This document shows positions 49,138 to 57,770 of a stretch of 64,000 bases of DNA, in pieces. The stretch's first letter is position 1, and each line of letters begins with the position of its first letter. The notes under the pieces were generated by a model. That model was not told the DNA's origin, made no database searches, and saw only the letters and a list, made by a program, of their open reading frames with translations. Where the stretch lies: the NCBI GenBank assembly GCA_017347485.1, contig AP021857.1, positions 1,717,390 through 1,781,389 on the forward strand. The letters run 5' to 3'. The translations under genes were made by a program, and so were the position numbers. The stretch is from Candidatus Desulfobacillus denitrificans (GTDB taxonomy: Bacteria > Pseudomonadota > Gammaproteobacteria > Burkholderiales > Rhodocyclaceae).

Positions 49138-52100
49138 ATGGCCGGTATCCGCCCTGCATTCGCAGACAGGCCGCTGGCGCCGTTTGCGCTGGCGGCAATC
49201 CTGCTCGCGGTTGGCCTGGCGCTGACGCTGCTGGCCCATCGGCTGGTGGCGGAACAGCATGAAAGGGAAACCCGACAGCGCTTCGACACACGCGCCGGGA
49301 TCGTCTTCAACGAGATCGGCGAGCGCCTGGGTGATTACCGCAACATCATCCTCGGCCTGCAAGGGCTGTATCTCGCCTCCTCACGGGTGGACAGGAGGGA
49401 GTTCCATCTCTACTACCGCAACCTGGTGCTGGAAAACCAACTGCCCGGCCTGCAGGCGCTGGCCTTCCAGCGCCTCGTGCGGCGCGAGGACAAGGCCGCC
49501 TTCATAGACCGCGTGCGCCACGACCGCACGCTGGACCCGAACGGCTATCCGGCCTTCGCCATCCGGCCCGAGGGGGAGCGGCCGGAGTATGTCGTGTTCG
49601 AATACCTCGAGCCGATGGCGTCGAACCCGGGGGAATTCGGCTACGACGCCGCCACCCGGGCCGGCAACGTCGATGCCATCCGCCTGGCGCGGGACACGGG
49701 CCGCTTCCAGGTCTCGCAGCCCATGAACATTGCTCAAAGCCCGGCCGGCATGTCACGGCTGGTGCTGCGCGCCCCGGTTTATCGCTACGGCGCCCCGCTC
49801 GATCGCCTCGAACAGCGCCGCGCCGCCCTGGAAGGCTTCGTCGTCCTGACCATCGACAGCCAGGCGGCTTTCGGCACGAAATTCGCGAACTTCGCCCTGG
49901 CGGGCGAGAGCCTCGCCATCGACGACCTCGGCCTGGCACAGGCAGCGCCCCCCGCGGCGGCGCCGCTGCGCCTGTTTGCCAATACGGCCGCTGCCGACGG
50001 TACCGCCGGCGCCCTGGGCAAGACCGCCCGGATCGAATTCGGCGGACGCAATTGGGAACTGCGCTTTTCCGTCGACGACGCCTGGCGGCGGCACCAGCCC
50101 GGTCGCGATATTCCCGCGCTGATCCTGGTCGGCGGCAGCCTCGTCAGCCTGCTCGTCGCGGGGCTCGGCCTGACGCTGGCCCAGTCCAGAAAATTCGCCT
50201 TCGGCCTGGCCCATCGCATGACACGGGATATGCGGCGCAGCGAGGAGCGTTTCCGCGCCGCCGTGGACGTCTCCTCGGAATGGTACTGGGAACAGGACCG
50301 CGACCACCGTTTCATCGACACCTCCGGCGGCGCACATGCCCGCGCCGGGCTCGACTTCGACCTGACGAAAGGCAAGACCCGCTGGGAACTGGCGCCCGAT
50401 GCGCTGCCCCCCGCAGAATGGGCCGCCCACCGCGCCGCACTGGAAGCCCGTCAGCCGTTTACCGTCAGCTATCCGCTGCGCACTGGCGACGGCGTGCGCT
50501 GGCTGGAAGCCAAGGGCCTCCCGCGCTACGACGAGAACGGCGAGTTCGTCGGCTACCACGGCACCGGCCGCGACATCACCCTGCAGATCGACTACGAGCA
50601 GCGACTCCGGCAGCAGGCCGATCTGCTGCAGACCGTGCTGGAGCACATGAACCAGGGCATCAGCGTGGTCGATGGCGAACTGCGGCTGGTCGCCTGGAAC
50701 CGGCGCTTCATCGAACTGCTCGGCTTCCCCGAGGCGCTCGGCCGGGCGGGCACGCCCTTCGAGGACTTCGTCCGGCACAACGCGCAGCGCGGCGAATACG
50801 GGCCGGGCGACCTCGAGGAACTCGTGCGGGAGCGCGTCGAACTGGCCCGTCGCTTCGAACCCCATTCTCTCAAACGCCGACGTCTCAACGGAACGATACT
50901 GCAGATCAACGGCAATCCCCTGCCCGGCGGCGGCCTGGTCACCACCTACACCGACATCACGGAGCAGGAGCAGGCGGCCGAGCGCATTCTCGTCGAGCGC
51001 GATTTCCGCCAGCACCTCATCGAATCGGTGCCGGGCATCTTCTACCTCTTCGACCCGGAAGGCCACTACCTGATGTGGAACCGCAACCTGGAAACGGTCA
51101 GCGGCTATTCGGCCGAGGAAATCGCCGCCATGCGCCCGCTCGACCTGTACGAGGAAACGGATCGCAGGCAGATCGCGCAAAAGGCCGGCGATGTCATCGC
51201 CACAGGATCGTCCGCCGTCGAGGCGCGCTTGCGGGCCAAGGACGGCCGGCTCGTGCACTATTACCTCACGGGCGAACGCATCGTGCTGGATTCGGGCCGG
51301 CCGGCGATCCTCGGCGTCGGTCTCGACATGAGCGAACTGCGCCGCGCCCGGGAGATGCTCGAAGCGCAGACGGCCGTCCTGCAGGCGACGCTGGAGGCGA
51401 TGGACCAGGGTATCAGCGTCGTCGACGGCGCGCTGCGCATGAGGGCGCTCAACCGGCGCTTCTGCGAGATGCTCGAGTTTCCGGAGGAGATGGCCCGCGC
51501 GGGCGCTTCGTTCGAGGATTTCGTGCGCTTCAACGCGCAGCGCGGCGAATACGGCCCGTGCAACGTCGAAGACAAGGTACGGGAACTGGCCGAGCGCGCC
51601 CGCCACCCCGTCCCCCACCGCTTCCGGCGCACCCGGCCGAACGGCCGCGTCATCGAGGTGAGGGGCAACCCCATGCCAGGCGGCGGCTTCGTCACCACCT
51701 ACACCGACGTCACGGAGCAGGAACAGGCGCAGGCGGCGCTGCGCGAAAGCGAAGCGCGCTTCCGGCGCATCATCGAACAGAGCCCCATCTCGATGGCGAT
51801 CGCCACCCTGGACGGCACGCTCGAATTAGTCAATCGCAAGGTGCACGACACCTTCGGCTACCTTCCTGAAGACATCCCTCGCCTGGATGTTTGGTACCTG
51901 AAAGCCTATCCCGATCCGGCCTACCGGCAGGAGGTCATCGAGCAATGGACGGGGCTCGTCCAGGAGGCCTTCGCCGGCAACCATGAGATCGAGCCGCAGG
52001 AATATCGCGTCACCTGCAAGGATGGCAGCGAGAAAGTGGTGGAGATCTTCGGCGTGCCGATGACGGACAAGGTCCTGATCATGCTGGTCGACGTCACTGC

Positions 52101-52854
52101 TCGTAAAAATGCCGAAGCCGGCATCCTGCGCCTGAACGAAAGCCTCGAGCAGCGCGTGCGCGAGCGCACCGCCGAGCTGGAAGCCTCCAACCAGGAGCTC
52201 GAATCCTTCAGCTACTCGGTGTCGCACGACCTGCGCGCGCCGCTGCGCGCCCTCAACGGCTTCAGCCACCTGCTGCAGGAGGAATATTCGCACCGCATCG
52301 ACGCCAACGGCCTGCAATACCTTTCGCGCATCCGCGCCGCCAGCAAGCGCATGGGCGAACTGATCGACAACCTGCTCGACCTCGCCCGCGTCAGCCGCCA
52401 GGAACTCAAGCGCGTTCCGCTCGACCTGAGCGCGCTGGCCAACGAAATCCGCGAGTCTCTCGAGGAGCAGTTCCCGCAACGCAAGTTGGCATGGCACATC
52501 GCCCCCGGCCTGCAGGTGCGCGCCGACCCGGTTCTGGCCAAGGCCCTGCTCGAGAATCTGCTGCGCAATGCCTGGAAGTTCACCGCCGAGCGCGAGGACG
52601 CCCGCATCGAACTCTCGGTCGCCGCGCAGGACGGGGAGGCGGTGTTTTGCGTCCGCGACAACGGCGCCGGCTTCGAGATGGCCTACGCCGACAAGCTGTT
52701 CAAGCCCTTCCAGCGCCTGCACGACGCCAAGCGCTTCGAGGGCACCGGCATCGGCTTGGCCATCGTCCATCGCATCCTGCATCGCCATGGCGGCCGCATC
52801 TGGGCGGTAGGGGCGCCCGGAGAGGGCGCCGCCTTCCACTTCACGCTGCCGTGA
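49138..52854 (+). CDS. CHASE-multi-PAS sensor histidine kinase
   Basis: 1238-residue membrane sensor. Transmembrane helix at about 14-34, periplasmic CHASE domain (about 75-310, GLQGLYLASSRVDRREFHLY), second helix about 325-350, then five PAS modules (about 370-1000). PAS 2 and PAS 4 are duplicates sharing 'QGISVVDG' and 'NAQRGEYGP'. HisKA has phospho-His1030 (YSVSHDLRAPLRALNGF), and HATPase_c ends with GTGIGLAIVHRILHRHGG. No receiver domain and no adjacent response regulator, so it is an orphan kinase; CHASE suggests a small extracellular ligand. GTGA overlap with tag. Confidence 0.93.
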   Translation: MAGIRPAFADRPLAPFALAAILLAVGLALTLLAHRLVAEQHERETRQRFDTRAGIVFNEIGERLGDYRNIILGLQGLYLASSRVDRREFHLYYRNLVLENQLPGLQALAFQRLVRREDKAAFIDRVRHDRTLDPNGYPAFAIRPEGERPEYVVFEYLEPMASNPGEFGYDAATRAGNVDAIRLARDTGRFQVSQPMNIAQSPAGMSRLVLRAPVYRYGAPLDRLEQRRAALEGFVVLTIDSQAAFGTKFANFALAGESLAIDDLGLAQAAPPAAAPLRLFANTAAADGTAGALGKTARIEFGGRNWELRFSVDDAWRRHQPGRDIPALILVGGSLVSLLVAGLGLTLAQSRKFAFGLAHRMTRDMRRSEERFRAAVDVSSEWYWEQDRDHRFIDTSGGAHARAGLDFDLTKGKTRWELAPDALPPAEWAAHRAALEARQPFTVSYPLRTGDGVRWLEAKGLPRYDENGEFVGYHGTGRDITLQIDYEQRLRQQADLLQTVLEHMNQGISVVDGELRLVAWNRRFIELLGFPEALGRAGTPFEDFVRHNAQRGEYGPGDLEELVRERVELARRFEPHSLKRRRLNGTILQINGNPLPGGGLVTTYTDITEQEQAAERILVERDFRQHLIESVPGIFYLFDPEGHYLMWNRNLETVSGYSAEEIAAMRPLDLYEETDRRQIAQKAGDVIATGSSAVEARLRAKDGRLVHYYLTGERIVLDSGRPAILGVGLDMSELRRAREMLEAQTAVLQATLEAMDQGISVVDGALRMRALNRRFCEMLEFPEEMARAGASFEDFVRFNAQRGEYGPCNVEDKVRELAERARHPVPHRFRRTRPNGRVIEVRGNPMPGGGFVTTYTDVTEQEQAQAALRESEARFRRIIEQSPISMAIATLDGTLELVNRKVHDTFGYLPEDIPRLDVWYLKAYPDPAYRQEVIEQWTGLVQEAFAGNHEIEPQEYRVTCKDGSEKVVEIFGVPMTDKVLIMLVDVTARKNAEAGILRLNESLEQRVRERTAELEASNQELESFSYSVSHDLRAPLRALNGFSHLLQEEYSHRIDANGLQYLSRIRAASKRMGELIDNLLDLARVSRQELKRVPLDLSALANEIRESLEEQFPQRKLAWHIAPGLQVRADPVLAKALLENLLRNAWKFTAEREDARIELSVAAQDGEAVFCVRDNGAGFEMAYADKLFKPFQRLHDAKRFEGTGIGLAIVHRILHRHGGRIWAVGAPGEGAAFHFTLP

Positions 52855-53435
52855 AGGCTGCGCTGCAGCGCTGCGGCTGGTGCGGCAGCGATCCATTGTA
52901 TGTGTCCTATCACGACACCGAATGGGGCGTGCCGGTGCACGACGACCGGCGGCTCTTCGAATTCCTCCTCCTCGAGGGCGCCCAGGCCGGATTGTCCTGG
53001 ATCACCATCCTGAGAAAGCGCGAAGCCTACCGCCGCGCCTTCGCCGGCTTCGATGCGGAGAAGGTCGCCCGCTATGGGGAGCGGCAGGTCGCGCGACTGC
53101 TCGCCGATCCCGGCATCGTGCGCAACCGCCTGAAGATCGAGGCGGCCATCAACAACGCGCGGCGCTTTATCGAGGTGCAGGAGGCATTCGGCCGCTTCGA
53201 CGACTACGTCTGGCGCTTCGTCGACGGCCGGCCGATCACCAACCGCTGGAAGGCTTTGGAGCAGGTGCCAGCCAGCACGAGGGAATCCGCTCTGCTGAGC
53301 CGCGACCTCAAGGCGCGCGGCTTCAAGTTCGTCGGCAGCACAATCTGCTACGCCCACATGCAGGCCACCGGCATGGTCAACGACCACCTCACCGGCTGTT
53401 TTCGCCACGCCGAAGTGTCGCGACAGCCGCGCTGA
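52851..53435 (+). CDS. tag: DNA-3-methyladenine glycosylase I
   Basis: Base-excision glycosylase removing 3-methyladenine. 194 residues starting at GTG 52851 inside the kinase stop (GTGA). HhH-type fold with zinc ligands Cys8 and His21 near the N-terminus and the His/Cys pair in MVNDHLTGC; the catalytic Glu is in FEFLLLEGAQAGLSWITIL. Coupled to the kinase gene without obvious functional logic. Confidence 0.94.
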   Translation: MKAALQRCGWCGSDPLYVSYHDTEWGVPVHDDRRLFEFLLLEGAQAGLSWITILRKREAYRRAFAGFDAEKVARYGERQVARLLADPGIVRNRLKIEAAINNARRFIEVQEAFGRFDDYVWRFVDGRPITNRWKALEQVPASTRESALLSRDLKARGFKFVGSTICYAHMQATGMVNDHLTGCFRHAEVSRQPR

Positions 53436-53504
53436 CCGGCTGGCCGCCGTTTTATCCTGTTGATTGAATTGCACATTCGGCAAAGCCGTCGGCTTGGCTA
53501 TTCC

Positions 53505-53549
53505 TGATACACATTTAACTTTATTTGGTTTATTATTTGTATCGTATCA
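53505..53549 (+). promoter_or_regulatory. AT-rich promoter/operator region of the molybdoenzyme gene
   Basis: A 60-base A/T-rich island unlike its surroundings. TGATACA (53505-53511) is mirrored by TGTATC (53538-53543) and again by GTATCA (53544-53549), an inverted pair that could bind a dimeric regulator. TATTAT at 53531-53536 is a possible -10, with no good -35. AGGAGG (53555-53560) is the SD, unusually close (4 bases) to the ATG. Confidence 0.45.
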
Positions 53550-53564
53550 ACCGCAGGAGGCCAT

Positions 53565-56285
53565 ATGGAATCGAATCAGGCGAAATGGGTGCCGACCTAC
53601 TGCTTCAACTGCGTGGCGGGCCCGGACCTGCTGTCGGTGAAGGTGGAAAACGGCGTCGCCACCGAGGTGGCGCCGAACTTCAACGGACGGGGCATCCATC
53701 CCGGCGACGGCAAGCCCTGCGTCAAGGCCTACGGCCTGATCCAGAAGACCTACTCACCCCATCGCATCCTTTCGCCGATGCGGCGCACCAACCCGAAGAA
53801 GGGCATGGACGAGGATCCGCGCTTCGAGCCGATTTCCTGGGACGAGGCGCTCGACATCGTCGCCGCCCGGTTGCGCGACATCCGCGCCAAGGGAGTGAAC
53901 GACGATGCCGGCCTGCCACGCGTGGCGGCCAGCTTCGGCCACGGCGGCACGCCCTCCAACTACATGGGCACCTTCCCGGCCTTCCTTTCCGCCTGGGGCG
54001 CCATTGACTACAGCTTCGGCTCCGGCCAGGGCGTGAAGTGCACGCACTCCGAGCATCTTTACGGCGAGTATTGGCATCGCGCCTTTACCGTTGCCGCCGA
54101 CACGCCCTACACGGAGTACATCATTTCCTTCGGCGCCAATGTCGAAGTCACCGGCGGCGTCTGTGCCGCCACGCGTCATGCCGCTGCCCGCGTGCGCGGC
54201 ATGAAGCGCGTCTATGTCGAGCCGCATCTGGGCGTCACCGCCGCCGCCTCCGCCGAGTGGGTTCCCATCAAGCCGAAGACCGATGGCGCCTTCATGTTCG
54301 CCCTCATCCACGTCATGCTGCACGAACGGCCGCGCGAGGATCTCGACCTGCCCTTCCTGCGCGACCGCACCGCCTCGCCCTACCTGGTCGGCCCCAACGG
54401 CTACTACCTGCGCGATCCGGACAGCGGCAAGCCCCTGCTGTGGGACACCCGCCGCAACGCCGCCGTGCCCTTCGACACGCCGGACACCCTGCCCGCCATC
54501 GAGGGCCGCTTCCGCGTTGCCTCGGCCTATGAACAGGGCCCCGACCAGGACCGCTGGCAGTATCTCGACGTCGATGGCGAGACGGCCTTCACCAAGCTCG
54601 TGGATCACATGCGGCCCTACTCCCCGGAGTGGGCGGAAAAGGTCTGCGAGGTGCCGGCCGAGCGCATTCGCCGCATCGCCAACGAGTTCGTCGATCACGC
54701 CCGCATCGGCGAGACCATCGAGATCGACGGCGAGGTGCTGCCCTTCCGCCCCGTTTCGGTGACGCTCGGCAAGACCGTCAACAACGGCTGGGGCGCCTTC
54801 GACTGCTGCTGGTCGCGCACCGTCATGGCGGTGCTGGTCGGCGCCCTGGAAGTCCCCGGCGGCACGCTCGGCACGACCGTGCGCATCAACCGCCCGCACG
54901 AAGACCGGCTGCAGAGCGTCAAGCCGGGCGAGGACGGCTTCATGGTGCACGGCCTGAATCCGACCGATCCCGAGCGCTGGGTTCGCCGGCCAGCCAATCG
55001 CAACGCCCACCGCACCCTGGTGCCGCTGGCCGGCAACGGGCCCTGGAGCCAGGCGCTCGGCCCGACCCACCTGGCCTGGATGTGGCAGAAGGAGGCGCCG
55101 GAAAAGCTCATGACGCCGGCTTTCCCGGAGCTGTGGTTTACCTTCCGCACCAATCCGGCGATTGCCTTCTGGGACACGCACGGGCTGACCGAAACCATCG
55201 CGCGCTTCCCCTTCATGGTCTCCTTCGCCTACACCATCGACGAGACCAACTGGATGGCCGACATCCTGCTGCCCGAGGCGACCGACCTGGAAAGCCTGCA
55301 ACTGATCCGCCTCGGCCGCACCAAGTACATCGAGCAGTACTGGGACCACCAGGGCTTCATCCTGCGCCAGCCGGTCGTCGATGCGCGCGGCGACACGCGC
55401 GATTTCACCTGGATCTCGACCGAACTCGCGCGACGCGTCGGCCTCATCGAGGAATACAACAACGCCATCAACCGCGGCGCCGGCACGATACGCCTGAGAG
55501 GCGAGCATTATGATTTCTCGCTCGACCCGAAAGTGCCGCACAGCGTCGAGGAAATCTGGGATGCCGGCTGCAAGGCCGCCACCGCGGAGCTGTCCGAAGG
55601 CAAGGAGATACGCGATCTGGCCTGGTTCAAGGAAAACGGCTTCTACAGCAAGCCCTGGTCGCGCCGCGGCTGGTACCTCTACCCCAAGATGGTGGAGCAC
55701 AAGCTGCGCTTCGAACTGCCCTACCAGGAGCGCCTCACGCGCTCCGGCCGCGAGCTGGAGCGCCGCCTGCACGAGCAGGGCATCCATTGGTGGGACGAGC
55801 AGCTTACCGAGTACCAGTTCCTGCCCGGCTGGCACGACATGCCGGGCAAATGGGAGCGCGCCCTGATCAACCAGGGCGCGCGGCCAGAGGATTTCCCCTT
55901 CTGGCTGCTCACCACCAAGAGCATGCAGTTCCACGCCGGCGGCAACGCCTCGATCCAGCTCATGGACGAGCTGTCGCAGAACGTCCGCGGCCACCGCGGC
56001 GTGGTGATGAACACGCGCACCGCGGAAAAGCTCGGCATCGAAGACGGCGAGCTGGTGGAGGTCGTCTCCACGGTGCGCACCACGCGCGGCCCGGCCATCC
56101 TCAACCAGGGCATCCGTCCGGACACGCTGCTCATCATCGGCCAGTTCGATTACTGGGCGACACCCTACGCCAAGGACATCAAGGCGCCGAGCCTCAACAC
56201 CGTGGCGCCGATGTCGCTGGAACTCACCGACGCCACCGGTTCCGGCTCGGACGTGGTGCGCGTCGCCCTGCGCAAGGCCGCCTGA
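53565..56285 (+). CDS. Molybdopterin oxidoreductase, PadB-like (DMSO reductase superfamily)
   Basis: 906-residue catalytic subunit that should bind Mo- or W-bisPGD. There is no Tat signal, so it is cytoplasmic. The N-terminal region has Cys13, Cys16 and Cys52, but Pro20 replaces the third cysteine of the usual CxxCxxxC Fe-S motif. GSGQGVKCTHSEHLYGEYWH holds a candidate metal ligand Cys159; the C-terminal molydop-binding domain is about 790-900. Overall pattern recalls PadB, the large subunit of phenylacetyl-CoA:acceptor oxidoreductase, and acetylene hydratase-like enzymes. No padC/padD-type Fe-S or membrane subunit is adjacent. Followed after 11 bases by fdhD. Substrate unproven; CoA-linked aromatic compounds are suggested by the hcr neighbours. 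Confidence 0.8.
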   Translation: MESNQAKWVPTYCFNCVAGPDLLSVKVENGVATEVAPNFNGRGIHPGDGKPCVKAYGLIQKTYSPHRILSPMRRTNPKKGMDEDPRFEPISWDEALDIVAARLRDIRAKGVNDDAGLPRVAASFGHGGTPSNYMGTFPAFLSAWGAIDYSFGSGQGVKCTHSEHLYGEYWHRAFTVAADTPYTEYIISFGANVEVTGGVCAATRHAAARVRGMKRVYVEPHLGVTAAASAEWVPIKPKTDGAFMFALIHVMLHERPREDLDLPFLRDRTASPYLVGPNGYYLRDPDSGKPLLWDTRRNAAVPFDTPDTLPAIEGRFRVASAYEQGPDQDRWQYLDVDGETAFTKLVDHMRPYSPEWAEKVCEVPAERIRRIANEFVDHARIGETIEIDGEVLPFRPVSVTLGKTVNNGWGAFDCCWSRTVMAVLVGALEVPGGTLGTTVRINRPHEDRLQSVKPGEDGFMVHGLNPTDPERWVRRPANRNAHRTLVPLAGNGPWSQALGPTHLAWMWQKEAPEKLMTPAFPELWFTFRTNPAIAFWDTHGLTETIARFPFMVSFAYTIDETNWMADILLPEATDLESLQLIRLGRTKYIEQYWDHQGFILRQPVVDARGDTRDFTWISTELARRVGLIEEYNNAINRGAGTIRLRGEHYDFSLDPKVPHSVEEIWDAGCKAATAELSEGKEIRDLAWFKENGFYSKPWSRRGWYLYPKMVEHKLRFELPYQERLTRSGRELERRLHEQGIHWWDEQLTEYQFLPGWHDMPGKWERALINQGARPEDFPFWLLTTKSMQFHAGGNASIQLMDELSQNVRGHRGVVMNTRTAEKLGIEDGELVEVVSTVRTTRGPAILNQGIRPDTLLIIGQFDYWATPYAKDIKAPSLNTVAPMSLELTDATGSGSDVVRVALRKAA

Positions 56286-56296
56286 AGCAGGCCGAC

Positions 56297-57217
56297 ATGG
56301 GTCACATGCGTCGGCACGGCACTCGCGCCGTCAGCGTTCACCGCTACGAGGGCGGCTCCGGCCGGGAGGATGCCTGCTGGGTGGTCGATGAGGAACCGCT
56401 GACCATCGAGGTCGAGGGCATCGGCAGCTACACGCTGATGTGGACCCCGACCGAGCCGGTCGGCGCACCCTGCGGCTTCATGCCAGACGACGGCGTTCTG
56501 GCCGAAGGCGGCGTGCCGGAAATCCTCGCGCTGGCCGCCGGCTTTTCCTTCACGGAAGGGCTGTTCGACCGCCTCGCGGACATCCGCTCGCTGGCCGTCT
56601 GCCCGGACAATCCCGGTGTCGTGCGCCTCGTCCTCGCCGATCCCCGGCGGGCGCAGGTGCGCCGCCGCAACGTGGTGGTCGGTTCCTCCTGCGGCATCTG
56701 CGGCGGCCGCGAGCAGATCGAGGCAATCGTCGGCGGCATCCCGCCGGTCGGCGACAGCCTGCGCCTGGAACCGGGCCGCCTCGGCAGCATCATGGCGGCG
56801 ATGCGCCAGCGCCAGTCCGTCTGGCTCGCCACCGGCGGCACCCACGCCGCGGCCATCTTCGACGGCAACGGCCGCATCCTCGTCCTGGCCGAGGACCTCG
56901 GCCGCCACAATGCCCTCGACAAGGCCATCGGCCACTGCCTGCTGGCCGGCCTGCCGCTGGCCGGCTGCGGCACGGCGCTGACCAGCCGCGTCACCCTGGA
57001 GATGGCCAGCAAGGCGGCGCGCGCCGGGCTGGAACTGGTCGCCGCCGTCTCCGCCGCCTCGACGCTGGCGATCGAGGTGACGGACCGCTTCGGCATCACC
57101 CTCTGCGGCTTCGTCCGGCACGGCCGCGCCACCGCCTTCACCCACGGCCGGCGCCTGCTGGCCAAGGCAGCCGGTCCGGCTGCCGGCCAGCCCGGCAAGC
57201 CCATCCATATTGCTTGA
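56297..57217 (+). CDS. fdhD: Formate dehydrogenase accessory sulfurtransferase FdhD
   Basis: Transfers sulfur from IscS to the Mo-bisPGD cofactor, needed for formate dehydrogenase activity in E. coli. 306 residues from ATG 56297. The catalytic Cys motif is GSSCGICGGREQIEA; ATGGTHAAAIFD and AEDLGRHNALDKAIGHCLLA are FdhD hallmarks. The frame stays open well upstream of this start. Here it follows the PadB-like enzyme, not a formate dehydrogenase, so that enzyme is probably its client (inference). Confidence 0.93.
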   Translation: MGHMRRHGTRAVSVHRYEGGSGREDACWVVDEEPLTIEVEGIGSYTLMWTPTEPVGAPCGFMPDDGVLAEGGVPEILALAAGFSFTEGLFDRLADIRSLAVCPDNPGVVRLVLADPRRAQVRRRNVVVGSSCGICGGREQIEAIVGGIPPVGDSLRLEPGRLGSIMAAMRQRQSVWLATGGTHAAAIFDGNGRILVLAEDLGRHNALDKAIGHCLLAGLPLAGCGTALTSRVTLEMASKAARAGLELVAAVSAASTLAIEVTDRFGITLCGFVRHGRATAFTHGRRLLAKAAGPAAGQPGKPIHIA

Positions 57218-57246
57218 TTGCAAATTGTTGCGTTTCAATCTATCAT
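57216..57246 (+). promoter_or_regulatory. Candidate promoter and operator of hcrCAB
   Basis: TTGCAA (57218-57223) and TATCAT (57241-57246) are 17 bases apart, 36 bases before the hcrC ATG. An imperfect inverted repeat, GATTG-c-AAA to TTT-CAATC (57216-57240), covers the -35 and spacer and could be a repressor site. AAAGGG (57269-57274) is the SD. Confidence 0.5.
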
Positions 57247-57281
57247 CGCAAACAGGACAATGGCGATGAAAGGGCGGACAC

Positions 57282-57770
57282 ATGAAACGCATCCTGCGCA
57301 TCCGGGTGAACGGCCGCTGGCGTGAAGAGGCGGCGGCGGACAACACCCTGCTGATCGACTTCCTGCGCGAGCAGCTCCGGCTCACCGGCACCAAGCAGGG
57401 CTGCGACGGCGGCGAATGCGGGGCATGCACGGTGCTGGTCGACGGCAAGCCGCGACTGGCCTGCTGCACCTTCGCCGCCTCGGTCGAGGGCCATCACGTC
57501 GAAACCATCGAATCCCAAGCGCGGGACGGACAGCTCTCCTCCCTGCAGCAGGCCTTCCACGAGAAGCTCGGCACCCAGTGCGGCTTTTGCACGCCGGGCA
57601 TGATCATGGCGGCGGAGGCGTTGCTGCGCCGCAACCCGAATCCGGACGAGGCCGAGATCCGCGAGGCGCTCGGCAGCAACTTGTGCCGCTGCACGGGTTA
57701 CGTGAAAATCATCGAATCCGTGCAGGCCGCCTGCCCCGGCCATGGCGCAACGACAGGAGAGCCGGCATGA
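57282..57770 (+). CDS. hcrC: 4-hydroxybenzoyl-CoA reductase, gamma (2x[2Fe-2S]) subunit
   Basis: Small Fe-S subunit of the xanthine-oxidase-family enzyme that removes the para-hydroxyl of 4-hydroxybenzoyl-CoA to give benzoyl-CoA in anaerobic phenol and cresol pathways. 162 residues. Plant-type cluster ligands Cys41, 46, 49, 61; second cluster Cys100, 103, 135, 137 (CGFCTPGM; NLCRCTGY). ATGA overlap with hcrA. Electron donor in Thauera is a low-potential ferredoxin; none is encoded here. Confidence 0.92.
   Translation: MKRILRIRVNGRWREEAAADNTLLIDFLREQLRLTGTKQGCDGGECGACTVLVDGKPRLACCTFAASVEGHHVETIESQARDGQLSSLQQAFHEKLGTQCGFCTPGMIMAAEALLRRNPNPDEAEIREALGSNLCRCTGYVKIIESVQAACPGHGATTGEPA

Noticed and set aside
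53481..53500. Short palindrome AAGCCGTCGGCTT after tag as a terminator
   Set aside because: Six-base arms with a one-base centre and no T-run; too weak to call.
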